In this document: positions 18,100-32,724 of the stretch, piece by piece
Position numbering within the stretch: position 1 is the stretch's first letter
How the letters are laid out: every line of letters begins with the position of its first letter
Assembly: GCF_019039255.1 (NCBI RefSeq)
Contig: NZ_CP077062.1
Coordinates: forward strand, 3,224,001 to 3,288,000
Length of the DNA: 64,000 nucleotides
Direction: 5' to 3'
Origin: Nocardioides panacis
GTDB lineage: Bacteria > Actinomycetota > Actinomycetes > Propionibacteriales > Nocardioidaceae
Translations under genes and position numbers: made by a program
The notes under the pieces: generated by a model
What the model was told of the DNA's origin: nothing
Databases searched by the model: none
Seen by the model: the letters and a program-made list of their open reading frames with translations, nothing else

Positions 18100-19068
18100 C
18101 CGAGCTGAGCGTGGCCCCCGAGGCCGCCCGTACGGCGCTCGACCGTGTCCGCACCGAGGTCGCCAAGGCCGTGGTCGGGCAGGACGCCGCCGTCTCCGGC
18201 CTGCTCGTCGCGCTGCTCAGCGGCGGCCACGTGCTGATGGAGGGGGTTCCCGGCGTGGCCAAGACGCTGCTGGTCCGCTCGCTCGCCGCCGCGCTGTCCG
18301 TGGACACCAAGCGGGTGCAGTTCACCCCCGACCTGATGCCCGGCGACATCACCGGCTCAATGGTCTACGACAACCGGGCCGGCGAGCTGTCCTTCCGCGA
18401 GGGGCCGCTGTTCACCAACCTGCTGCTCGCCGACGAGATCAACCGGACGCCGCCCAAGACCCAGTCCGCGCTGCTCGAGGCGATGGAGGAGGGCCAGGTC
18501 TCGGCCGACGGGGTGTCCCGGCGGCTGCCGCGGCCGTTCCTGGTGGCCGCCACCCAGAACCCGGTGGAGTACGAAGGCACCTACCCGTTGCCCGAGGCCC
18601 AGCTCGACCGGTTCCTGCTCAAGGTCGTGCTGCCGGTGCCGGAGCGGGCCGAGGAGCTGCAGATCCTGCAGCGGCACGCCGACGGCTTCGACCCGCACGA
18701 CATCGCGGCCGCCGGAGTGCGCGCGGTGGCCGGTGCCGGCGACGTCGAGGCCGCCGCGAGCGCCGTCCGCACCGTGGTGGTCTCCCCCCGAGGTGTCCGG
18801 CTACGTCGTCGACATCGCCCGCGCCACCCGGGTCTCCCCGTCGCTGAGCCTCGGCGTCAGCCCCCGCGGCGCCACCGCGCTGCTGCGCACCAGCCGCGCC
18901 TGGGCCTGGCTGCAGGGCCGGACGTTCGTGACCCCCGACGACGTCAAGGCGCTCGCCGGTGCCACCCTCGCCCACCGGCTCGGGCTGCGCCCCGAGGCCG
19001 AGCTCGAGGGCGTGTCGGTGGGCCAGGTGCTGCAGAGCGCCGTCGACTCGGTGCCCGTCCCGCGATGA
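18096..19068 (+). CDS. MoxR family AAA+ ATPase, one frame break
   Basis: MoxR ATPases act as chaperones, often with DUF58/von Willebrand partners. Walker A GVPGVAKT at about residue 50, Walker B LLADEINRTPPKTQ, sensor region ATQNPVEYEGTYPLPEAQ. The frame breaks at a C6 run (18784-18789) near residue 231; removing one base gives PEVSGYVVDIARATR and the C-terminal lid ending DSVPVPR, about 323 residues in all. ATG overlaps the previous stop (ATGA) and the stop overlaps the DUF58 ATG, so the five genes are one coupled operon. Confidence 0.88.
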
Positions 19069-20357
19069 GCCTGACCGGCCGGGTGCCGCTGCTGGTGCTG
19101 CTGGGCGTGGGCGCGCTCGTGGTGCGTCCGTCCGGCGGTACGGCGGCCTGGTGGGTGCTCGCGGTGGCGCTGCTGGTCGTCGTGGACCTGCTGCTGGCCC
19201 CGCGGCCGGAGCGGCTCACCGTCACCCGCCGCCCCACGGGCCAGGTCCGGCAGGGCCAGGCCACCGGCACCGACCTCCTGGTCGCCAACCCCGGGGACCG
19301 CCGGGTCCGCGGGCTGCTGCGCGACGCCTGGCAGCCGTCCGCGGGGGCGACCGGCAACCGGCACCGCCTCGACCTCGCCGCCGGCGACCAGGTCCGGCTG
19401 ACCACCCCGCTCACGCCGACCCGGCGCGGCGACCGGCGCACCGACCGGGTGACCGTGCGCTGCAGCGGCCCGCTGGGCCTGGCTGCCCGGCAGGCGTCGC
19501 GCGAGGTGCCCGGTCGGGTGCGGGTGCTGCCGCCGTTCCACTCCCGCAAGCACCTGCCCAGCCGGCTCGCCAAGCTGCGCGAGCTCGACGGTCGCGCGGC
19601 GGTCCGGGTCCGCGGCCAGGGCACCGAGTTCGACTCGCTGCGCGACTACGTGCTCGGGGACGACGTACGCAGCATCGACTGGCGGGCCAGCGCCCGGTCC
19701 CGCACCGTGGTGGTCCGGACCTGGCAGCCCGAGCGGCACCGCCGGGTGCTGCTGGTCCTGGACACCTCCCGCACCTCGGCCGGCCGCGTCGACGACGTCC
19801 CGCGGCTGGACTCCGCGATGGACGCCGCGCTGCTGCTGGCCGCGCTGGCCTCCCGCGCCGGGGACAGCGTGGACTTCCTGGCCGGCGACCGGCAGGTGCG
19901 GGCCCGGGTCCGCGCCGGAGGGCACCGGGACGCGCTGGTGCAGGTGGTCGAGGCGATGGCCGACCTTGAGCCGGCCCTCGTGGAGGCCGACTGGTCGCGG
20001 CTCTCGTCCGCAGTCGTCGCGCTCGGCCGGCAACCGGCGCTGGTGGTCCTGCTGACCGCGCTCGAGCCGGCCGCCGTCGAGCACGGGCTGCTGCCGGCCC
20101 TGCCCGCGCTGGCCCGGCGGCACCGCGTGGTGCTCGCGTCGGTGCGCGACCCGGAGCTTGAGCGGCTCGCCGAGCGGCGGGCCACCGCCTCGGAGGTGTA
20201 CGACGCCGCCGCGGCCGAGCAGGTGCTGGCCGACCGGGCCCGCACCGCCGACGTGCTCACCCGGCTCGGCGTCGACGTCGTGGACGCGGACGCGGACCGG
20301 CTGCCGGTGGCGCTCACCGACCACTACCTGATGCTGAAGGGGCGCGGCCTGCTCTGA
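19065..20357 (+). CDS. DUF58 domain protein
   Basis: 430 residues, frame intact. Two N-terminal membrane segments (VPLLVLLGVGALVV; TAAWWVLAVALLVVVDLLLA) are followed by an immunoglobulin-like region and the DUF58 signature YVLGDDVRSIDWRASARSRT at about 193-212, then a von Willebrand-A-like fold with a DTSRTSAG metal-site-like motif. These proteins are typical partners of MoxR ATPases. Last plus-strand gene of the operon; converges with the SpoIIM-like gene two bases downstream. Confidence 0.9.
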   Translation: MSLTGRVPLLVLLGVGALVVRPSGGTAAWWVLAVALLVVVDLLLAPRPERLTVTRRPTGQVRQGQATGTDLLVANPGDRRVRGLLRDAWQPSAGATGNRHRLDLAAGDQVRLTTPLTPTRRGDRRTDRVTVRCSGPLGLAARQASREVPGRVRVLPPFHSRKHLPSRLAKLRELDGRAAVRVRGQGTEFDSLRDYVLGDDVRSIDWRASARSRTVVVRTWQPERHRRVLLVLDTSRTSAGRVDDVPRLDSAMDAALLLAALASRAGDSVDFLAGDRQVRARVRAGGHRDALVQVVEAMADLEPALVEADWSRLSSAVVALGRQPALVVLLTALEPAAVEHGLLPALPALARRHRVVLASVRDPELERLAERRATASEVYDAAAAEQVLADRARTADVLTRLGVDVVDADADRLPVALTDHYLMLKGRGLL

Positions 20358-20359
20358 GC

Positions 20360-21355
20360 TCAGCCTGCGGTGGCGACCTGGTCCTCGAGGCGGTCGGCGG
20401 CGAGGTCACCGGTGTGGCCGGCCCGGAACGCCCGCCGGCCGGGGCCGAACACGTAGCCGAAGAACAGCGCCTCCGCCGCGGCGCCGATGCCGATCCGGGC
20501 CCAGGTGGGCAGCGGCGACGGCGTCACGAACGCCTCGATCACGCCGCTGACCAGCAGCACCAGCACCAGCCCGAGGGCGACCGCGACGGCGCTGCGGCCC
20601 TCGTGCGCGAGCGACTGTCCCCGGGTCCGGGGACCGGGGTCGACCCAGGACCAGAACAGCCGCAGCCCCACCCCGGCGGCGACGAAGACCGCGGTCAGCT
20701 CGAGCAGGCCGTGCGGCAGGATCAGCCCGAAGAACAGCGAGCCGCGGCCGTGCTGGATCATCAGCGCGCCGATCACCGCGACGTTCAGGACGTTGGTGAG
20801 GAGCAGGTAGACCACCGGCAGGCCGAACACCCCGAGGGAGATGCAGAGCGCCGCCACCCACGCGTTGTTGGTCCACACCTGGGCCGCGAAGTGCGAGGCG
20901 GCGTAGGTGCTGTAGTACCGCTCGAAGTCCACGTCGACCAGCCGGTCCGCCTCGGCCGGCGGGACCAGCGTGGACTGCACCCCCGGGTGCTGCAGCAGCC
21001 AGAGGATCATCACCGCGGCCACCGCGACGTCGACCAGCAGCGTGCCGATCCACCAGCGCCGGGTCCGGTACAGCGCCGCCGGGAACGTCGCCCCGAGGAA
21101 CGTGCCGACGTCGCGCCAGGAGGCGGTGCGGGTGCCCGTCGTACGCGTGCGGGCGCGGGCCAGCACGCTGGACAGGTAGGCCACCAGGGCGGCGTCGGGG
21201 GCCGAGGAACGCACCACGGACAGGTGGGTCGCGACCTCCTGGTAGCCGTCGACCAGCTCGTCGGACTCCGGGCCGCTGAGCCGCCGCCGGCGGGCCAGCT
21301 CCTCGAGCCGCCGCCACCGCGGCCCGTGCGCGGCCACGAAGGCGTCGATGTCCAC
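20360..21355 (-). CDS. Stage II sporulation protein M-like membrane protein
   Basis: 331 residues from GTG 21355. Soluble N-terminal helical region (PRWRRLEELARRRRLSGPES) and then about six hydrophobic segments; FERYYSTYAASHFAAQVWTN followed by NAWVAALCISLGVFGLPVVY and ALMIQHGRGSLFFGLILPHG is the SpoIIM pattern. In sporulators SpoIIM works in peptidoglycan remodelling; in non-sporulating actinobacteria the homologue is paired with an RDD protein, as here, and its role is unknown. Divergent from the RDD gene with a 33-bp gap. Confidence 0.88.
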   Translation of the reverse strand: MDIDAFVAAHGPRWRRLEELARRRRLSGPESDELVDGYQEVATHLSVVRSSAPDAALVAYLSSVLARARTRTTGTRTASWRDVGTFLGATFPAALYRTRRWWIGTLLVDVAVAAVMILWLLQHPGVQSTLVPPAEADRLVDVDFERYYSTYAASHFAAQVWTNNAWVAALCISLGVFGLPVVYLLLTNVLNVAVIGALMIQHGRGSLFFGLILPHGLLELTAVFVAAGVGLRLFWSWVDPGPRTRGQSLAHEGRSAVAVALGLVLVLLVSGVIEAFVTPSPLPTWARIGIGAAAEALFFGYVFGPGRRAFRAGHTGDLAADRLEDQVATAG

Positions 21356-21388
21356 GCGGCCACTGTAGGCGTCGCCTAGCCTGGCCCG

Positions 21389-22198
21389 ATGGCGAACGCG
21401 GACTGGCTGCTCGGGGACGACGACCTCGTCACCGGGGAGGCCGTCGCGCTCGACCTGCCGCCCGCCACGGTCGGGGTCCGGCTCACCTCCGGGCTGGTCG
21501 ACGTAGCCGCCGAGGGGCTGCTGCTGGTGCTGGTCTTCGTGCTCGGCATGGTCGTCGTGGCCGGGGGCGACGACGCCCTGCGCGCGGTGGCCGGGCTGCT
21601 CTCGGTGGTGCTCGTGCTCGTCGTGCTGCCGACCACTTTGGAGACGCTGACCCACGGCCGCTCGCTCGGCAAGCTGGCGCTCGGGCTGCGCACCGTCCGC
21701 GACGACGCCGGCCCGATCTCGTTGCGGCACGCGCTGACCCGCTCGCTCATCGCCGTCGTGGAGATCTGGCTGCTGAGCGGGGTTCCGGCGCTCGTCTGCG
21801 CGCTGGTCAACCCGCGGGGGAAGCGGGTCGGGGACGTGGTCGCCGGCACCTACGTGGTCCGGGAGCGGTTCGCCTTCCCGCAGGTCCGGCCCGCGCTGAT
21901 GCCGCCGCACCTGGCCGGCTGGGCGGCCGCCGCGGACATGGCCCCGCTGCCCGACGGGCTCGCGCTCGCGGTGCGCCAGTTCCTGGACCGGGCGGCGTCG
22001 CTGAACCCGGTGTCCCGCGCCACGCTCGGCACGCAGCTGGCCGCGCAGGTCCTCACGCACGTCGCGCCGGCCCCGCCCCCGGGCCAGCACCCCGAGGCGG
22101 TGCTGGCCGCCGTGGTGGCCGAGCGGCGTCGCCGCGACGAGGCCCGGCTGGCCCGGGACGAGGCGCTGCGGGTGCGGCTGCGCGGGCCCCGACGGTGA
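21389..22198 (+). CDS. RDD family membrane protein
   Basis: 269 residues. RDD domain with three or four hydrophobic segments: VGVRLTSGLVDVAAEGLLLV (the R..D of the family name), PTTLETLTHGRSLGKLALGL, ALVNPRGKRVGDVVAGTYVV. The C-terminal 90 residues are charged and cytosolic. RDD proteins are membrane proteins, some with transport activity, others unassigned. Divergently paired with the SpoIIM-like gene; one base from the trmB stop (tail to tail). Confidence 0.88.
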   Translation: MANADWLLGDDDLVTGEAVALDLPPATVGVRLTSGLVDVAAEGLLLVLVFVLGMVVVAGGDDALRAVAGLLSVVLVLVVLPTTLETLTHGRSLGKLALGLRTVRDDAGPISLRHALTRSLIAVVEIWLLSGVPALVCALVNPRGKRVGDVVAGTYVVRERFAFPQVRPALMPPHLAGWAAAADMAPLPDGLALAVRQFLDRAASLNPVSRATLGTQLAAQVLTHVAPAPPPGQHPEAVLAAVVAERRRRDEARLARDEALRVRLRGPRR

Positions 22199-22199
22199 G

Positions 22200-22943
22200 T
22201 CAGACGCGCCGGTAGGTCAGGTCGGTGATCGACCGGCCGGCGTCCAGGCCGCGCCGCTCGAAGCGGGTCAGCGGCCGGTCCGCCCAGCGAGGGGCGGGTC
22301 CGGCGTGCACGTTCTCCAGCAGCGGCTCGGTGTCGAGCACCTCGACCATCCGCTCGGCGTAGTCGCCCCAGTCGGTCGCCAGCCGCCACAGGCCGCCCGG
22401 CTTGAGGCGGTCCGCCGCCAGGTGCGCGAAGACCGGGTCGACGAGCCGCCGCCGGTGGTGCCGCTTCTTGGGCCACGGGTCGGGGAAGAACGTCCACAGC
22501 TCGTGGATGCCGCCGGTCCCGAACAGGTGCCGCAGCGACCACACCGCGTCGACGCTGACCAGCCGCACGTTCTCGACCCCGGCCTGCTCCAGCCGGTGGA
22601 ACGTGTCGGCCACCCCCGGGTGCCAGACCTCGAAGGCCAGCACGTCGTACGACGGACGCGCCGCCGCCAGCTCGACGGTGGCCTCCCCCACCCCGGAGCC
22701 GATCTCCACGACCAGCGGGGCGTCCCGGCCGAACCACGACCGCAGGTCGAAGCCGGGACGGTCGACGGCGTCGTCGGGGACCCACCACGTCGCGTGCCGC
22801 CGCTCCCAGGCCGCGGCCTGCCGGTCGTTGAGCCGGTTGCCGCGCCGGCTGTAGGACAGCACCTCTTGCATGCGCCGGCCGTCCTCCGTCACGACCTGAT
22901 GAGGTCGCGCCCGCCGTGACCGTGTGCTGTCAGAGGCGTCCAT
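22200..22943 (-). CDS. trmB: tRNA (guanine-46-N7)-methyltransferase
   Basis: Makes m7G46 in the tRNA variable loop using S-adenosylmethionine. The SAM-binding motif VVEIGSGVGEATVELA, AFEVWHPGV, and the family signature FFPDPWPKKRHHRRRLV are present, with the C-terminal LTRFERRG motif. I place the start at ATG 22943, 12 bases after AAGGAGG, giving 247 residues. The frame remains open to a TTG at 23015 that overlaps the upstream TPR gene stop, so a 271-residue form is possible. Confidence 0.93.
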   Translation of the reverse strand: MDASDSTRSRRARPHQVVTEDGRRMQEVLSYSRRGNRLNDRQAAAWERRHATWWVPDDAVDRPGFDLRSWFGRDAPLVVEIGSGVGEATVELAAARPSYDVLAFEVWHPGVADTFHRLEQAGVENVRLVSVDAVWSLRHLFGTGGIHELWTFFPDPWPKKRHHRRRLVDPVFAHLAADRLKPGGLWRLATDWGDYAERMVEVLDTEPLLENVHAGPAPRWADRPLTRFERRGLDAGRSITDLTYRRV

Positions 22944-23011
22944 CCGACGTGCGGCCTCCTTCTCGTCCGTGGGGGGCTGCGCCCGACGTACCCAGACTGG
23001 CGTGTCTGTAC

Positions 23012-23617
23012 TCAACCGCCTGAGGGGGCCTTGGCCTTCGCCTTCGCCGGCGGGTTGGGGTCCTTGAGCTCGGGGTTCAGGCCGATCGCTCGCAGCACTG
23101 CCGTGTCCCCTGCCTTCTCCTGACCTTCCTGCCGGAGCAGAAGTCCGAGGTTAAGCCAGGCGGCTGCGTCCTTCGGGTTCGCGGCGACCGCACGCTTGTA
23201 CAACGAGATGGCCTCGGCGGTGTCCTTGTTGGCGTTGCGCAGGATCGCCAGGTTGAACAGGGCCGGCTCGTAGGCGGGGTCTGTCTTGAGGGCTGCGCGG
23301 TAGTGCTGCTCCGCGATCCCGTAGTTGCCGTTCGCAGCGTCGATCAACGCGAGGTTGTAGAAGGCGAACTTGTTCTTGGCGTCGTACTTCAACGTCTTGT
23401 TGTAGTCGGCCTCTGCAGCAGAGAGGTCACCGGCGGAATGCGCCTTCAGCCCGGCCTTGAGTGCGACGGAGGCCTTCTTCGCGTCCGGTGCGCTGGCAGA
23501 GGAGCCGGCCGACGAACTGCCGTCTGAGCAGGCGGTCGCCCCGAGCGCCAGGACGGACGTGAGGGCCAGAGCGCGAAGGCCGCGGCCGGCACGGCTCGAC
23601 TGACGAGAGAGGTTCAT
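23012..23617 (-). CDS. TPR-repeat lipoprotein
   Basis: 201 residues. A lipoprotein signal peptide ends in LGATAC with the lipidated cysteine at residue 30, followed by a Ser/Ala-rich linker. About three to four tetratricopeptide repeats follow (SAAEADYNKTLKYDAKNKFA, GIAEQHYRAALKTDPAYEPA, AEAISLYKRAVAANPKDAAA) and a Pro/Lys-rich tail (NPPAKAKAKAPSGG). It is likely a membrane-anchored scaffold facing outward. Its stop lies at the possible TTG start of trmB. Confidence 0.85.
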   Translation of the reverse strand: MNLSRQSSRAGRGLRALALTSVLALGATACSDGSSSAGSSASAPDAKKASVALKAGLKAHSAGDLSAAEADYNKTLKYDAKNKFAFYNLALIDAANGNYGIAEQHYRAALKTDPAYEPALFNLAILRNANKDTAEAISLYKRAVAANPKDAAAWLNLGLLLRQEGQEKAGDTAVLRAIGLNPELKDPNPPAKAKAKAPSGG

Positions 23618-24013
23618 GGTTTCCCCGAATTCTTGGAAGGTACGTCGCGAAGTCGTGCATCAAGCAGATCTCGGGCGACTTCTCCCAGCCGCGAAGAAGC
23701 GCCCCTCGCTGGGCTGAGCCACCCGGGTCGGCCTCCGCACCCTGTATTTCAGTCTATCTGTGGCCATGCGGCTGCAAAGCGGAATCCAATTTCCCCGGCC
23801 GCAAGGAGCGTGCCCGTCGCTGATCCCAGCAGCACGGGTGCACCCCTCACAACATCGACACCATTCGTGTCGTCGCCACCGCAGCTCCGGTGTTGCCCCA
23901 CTAGCCCTGGACGACCTGGATCACCTGGCTCCCGATGTCGCCCCGAGGACCCGTCGCGCCGGCGGGACCGCTGTCAGCCGGACCAGCCGAGCCACCAAAC
24001 GAGGCGCGGAACT
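23618..24013. other. Intergenic region upstream of the TPR gene
   Basis: About 400 bp with no credible gene. Reading frames here are interrupted or continue into the integrase remnant without resemblance to a protein family. It must contain the promoter of the TPR lipoprotein on its left side; the right side is probably decayed DNA from the element that carried the integrase. No tRNA or attachment-site direct repeat was found by eye. Confidence 0.5.
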
Positions 24014-24448
24014 CCGCGCTTCGATTACCACATCTTCGGAACGGCGACCGGCACCGTCGCCCTGGACCACCGTCAGATCAGCACCGCCTTCCGGCTCGCC
24101 GTCACACGCGCCGACTTCCACGGCACGGGCCGACTCTCCCCGCACTCGCTGCGGCACGGCTACGCCTCCACCCTGATCAGCCAAGGACTCAACGTCGTGT
24201 TCGTCTCCCGCCAACTCGGCCACGCCAACCCCAACATCACCCTCGGGGTCTACGCCCACCTCTTCCAACACGCCGACCACGTCACCGCCGCCCGCCAAGC
24301 CCTCGACACCAGTTACCGCACCCTGAACCCCCGCCCCCTTGCGGACACACGCACCAAGCCCGGCACAGGCCCCACAACAGGACCCACGCCACCCGCACCG
24401 GATGGAAACGACAGTGGTAACAACCACCCCACCCCCGATCAGCGATGA
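24014..24448 (+). pseudogene. Tyrosine recombinase (phage-type integrase), C-terminal remnant
   Basis: Only the C-terminal catalytic half is recognisable. It has the box II motif SPHSLRHGYAS (H-x-x-R) and LGHANPNITLGVYAHL with the active-site tyrosine. The preceding FDYHIFGTATG and DHRQISTAFRLAVTR segments also fit. The first catalytic arginine region and the N-terminal DNA-binding domain are absent, and the frame upstream of about 24014 is not homologous. A Pro/Thr-rich tail ends at 24448. It is best read as the relic of an integrated element. Confidence 0.8.
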
Positions 24449-24629
24449 ACGAGACACCCAGACCAGGGCGACCCGCCCTCCCTGGCCTGCTACGAGAGCG
24501 ACCACGACGTGACCCCAACAGCAGAGCCAGACCGCGCACGGGGCTCGGTCCACATCTCGATCCACCTCCGCGCGGCAACGCAGAACGGGCCCGCCAAGAA
24601 TCTGACGGACCCGCTCGCTGTTGCTTCGA
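24449..24629. other. Intergenic region between integrase remnant and collagen-like gene
   Basis: 181 bp, convergent region after both genes. No gene seen. A weak GC-rich partial dyad near 24588-24622 could be a terminator for the collagen-like gene, but there is no convincing T-run. Confidence 0.35.
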
Positions 24630-27659
<3,030 letters not shown>

Positions 27660-27984
27660 AGGCCGTAGGCCCCCCATGGCAGAAATGGAAAGCGCCGGTT
27701 TCGCCTCTGCTCCCCGTCAGGCCAGCGGCGACCATGTCGCCCGACGGATCATCACTCGCCACGACCGTGTCCGGCCGACGTCAAAAAGATATGTGGAACG
27801 GGCGCGAAATGGGACACATAGGCCGCGATATCCCTCTAAGGGGCTATCCAGGCAGCATGGGCATACGGGACGGACGTGGTCTGCGAGGAAATGTAACCAG
27901 GTGGTAACGCCCAAGTGGTGAGAAAGGAACCAAAACTGTCCTATACCCTGCAGTCTCTATATTCTCCGTTGTTATAGCGCCAAA
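27660..27984. promoter_or_regulatory. Upstream region of the collagen-like gene
   Basis: About 325 bp between the collagen-like start and the tuf terminator, with no gene. It is noticeably more AT-rich than its surroundings in places (27776-27795 and 27940-27975), consistent with promoter DNA for the minus-strand collagen-like gene. I could not assign specific -35/-10 boxes with confidence. Confidence 0.45.
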
Positions 27985-28015
27985 AGGCCCGGTCCCCCTC
28001 ACGGGGACCGGGCCT
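27981..28015 (-). terminator. Rho-independent terminator after tuf
   Basis: A 13-bp perfect stem (AGGCCCGGTCCCC at 27985-27997 with its complement at 28003-28015) and five-base loop, followed on the minus strand by TTTT. It lies 44 bp after the tuf stop, in the right position to end the rpsL-rpsG-fusA-tuf transcript. Confidence 0.85.
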
Positions 28016-28058
28016 CTTCGGCTGTGGCTGGTGACTGCTCGACAGGGTCGAGCTCAGG

Positions 28059-29252
<1,194 letters not shown>

Positions 29253-29316
29253 GGGGGCTCCTCCTCGTAAAAGTACGTTGACTCGTCTGCTGGGGGTGAA
29301 CTGCTAGTCCGACGAA

Positions 29317-31428
<2,112 letters not shown>

Positions 31429-31537
31429 TTGTCAGTGATCCCCTTCTAGCTAGGTGGTGCTGCGAACACGCTGGAGCCGGTACGGCGTGCAGGGCTGCCG
31501 GGTGAGGCGGCCGACTGCGCGTCGTACCGGACGGGTG

Positions 31538-32008
31538 TCACCAGCGGTAGTGGGCGAACGCCTTGTTGGCTTCGGCCATCTTGTGGACGTCCTCGCGACG
31601 CTTGACAGCGGCGCCGAGTCCGTTGGAGGCGTCGAGGATCTCGTTCATCAGACGCTCGGCCATGGTCTTCTCGCGACGCGCGGCGGAGTAGCTGACCAGC
31701 CAGCGCAGGGCGAGGGTCATCGAGCGGTTGCCCTTGACCTCGACCGGCACCTGGTAGGTGGCGCCACCGACGCGGCGGCTGCGGACCTCGAGGGCCGGCT
31801 TCACGTTGTCCAGCGCACGCTTGAGCGTGACGACGGGGTCGGTGCCGGTCTTCTCGCGGCAGCCCTCGAGCGCGCCGTACACGATGCGCTGGGCGGTCTG
31901 CTTCTTGCCGTCCTTGAGCACCTTGCTGACCAGCTGGGTGACGACCTGCGAACCGTAGACCGGGTCGACGTCGAGCGGCCGCTTCGGGGCGGGGCCCTTA
32001 CGAGGCAT
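31538..32008 (-). CDS. rpsG: 30S ribosomal protein S7
   Basis: 156 residues. Primary 16S binder organising the 30S head. Start chosen at [20 protein letters not shown], whose ATG overlaps the rpsL stop by one base; the frame continues upstream inside rpsL and is spurious there. [17 protein letters not shown] is the diagnostic segment. Confidence 0.97.
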   Translation of the reverse strand: MPRKGPAPKRPLDVDPVYGSQVVTQLVSKVLKDGKKQTAQRIVYGALEGCREKTGTDPVVTLKRALDNVKPALEVRSRRVGGATYQVPVEVKGNRSMTLALRWLVSYSAARREKTMAERLMNEILDASNGLGAAVKRREDVHKMAEANKAFAHYRW

Positions 32009-32382
32009 TAGCTCTTCTCCTTCTTCGCGCCGTACCGGCTGCGAGCCTGCTTGCGGTTCTTCACGCCCTGGGTGTCGAGCGTGCCGCGGATGATCTTGTA
32101 CCGGACACCGGGAAGGTCCTTCACACGACCGCCACGCACGAGCACGATCGAGTGCTCCTGGAGGTTGTGGCCGACGCCCGGGATGTACGCCGTGACCTCG
32201 ATGCCGCTGGACAGGCGCACACGGGCGACCTTGCGCAGAGCGGAGTTCGGCTTCTTCGGGGTGGTCGTGTAGACACGCGTGCACACGCCGCGTCGCTGGG
32301 GCGAACCCTTCAGAGCGGGCGTCTTGGACTTCGACACCTTGTCCTGGCGGCCCTTACGGACCAACTGCTGGATGGTGGGCAC
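32008..32382 (-). CDS. rpsL: 30S ribosomal protein S12
   Basis: 124 residues. Decoding-centre protein. [20 protein letters not shown] at the start; the streptomycin-linked lysine in [12 protein letters not shown] is the wild-type residue and the [10 protein letters not shown] segment is intact. First gene of the str operon. Confidence 0.97.
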   Translation of the reverse strand: MPTIQQLVRKGRQDKVSKSKTPALKGSPQRRGVCTRVYTTTPKKPNSALRKVARVRLSSGIEVTAYIPGVGHNLQEHSIVLVRGGRVKDLPGVRYKIIRGTLDTQGVKNRKQARSRYGAKKEKS

Positions 32383-32724
32383 CGCGTGGTTCTCTTTCCT
32401 CTTCGGTGATGCTGTCTTGTGTGTCCGGATCGGTTTCCGGCCTGCTGCGCTGCTCCCGCGCTACTCCCCCGACTGCCTACCCCGCGGTCGGGCGTGTCGC
32501 CCGGTGCGGGCCTCCGCGGTGCAGCTGGGCGGAGGAGCATTCGTGAAGTTCGCTGCGAGTGCAGCTACGCGGCCCCGTCACGATCACGGTCACGAGCACG
32601 CGCAGGGCCTGGGTGTCCCAGACACGAAGAAAAAGATTACCGGCTCGCCGGAACGCGGTCAAAACGAGCAGACCGCGGATGCGGTAGGGGTGCGTCCTCG
32701 GGCTCCGTGCCTGAGGCCTCCAGC
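32383..32724. promoter_or_regulatory. str operon leader and promoter region
   Basis: 342 bp between rpsL and the FAD/Fe-S dehydrogenase, which is also on the minus strand and ends at 32725. No gene seen. It contains the leader element shared with the S10 operon at 32467-32500, and an A-rich patch (32622-32638) that may lie close to the str promoter. Confidence 0.55.
32467..32500 (-). promoter_or_regulatory. str-leader hairpin element shared with the S10 operon
   Basis: The 21 bases at 32480-32500 are identical to 14833-14853 in the rpsJ leader (minus-strand core ACACGCCCGACCGCGGGG). CCCGAC can pair with GTCGGG further downstream (plus-strand 32467-32472), giving a stem with a 13-base loop. 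It lies about 100 nt before rpsL. Confidence 0.6.

Noticed and set aside
15696-20357. A single 1553-codon plus-strand frame that seems to fuse DUF4129, DUF4350, MoxR and DUF58 into one protein
   Set aside because: The fusion is produced by frame breaks that jump between genes: stretches of real protein alternate with Arg/Pro-rich nonsense, and normal start/stop overlaps exist between the separate genes.
23633-24013. Upstream extension of the integrase open frame
   Set aside because: The stretch shows no similarity to the DNA-binding or core domain of tyrosine recombinases and starts inside the promoter region of the TPR gene.
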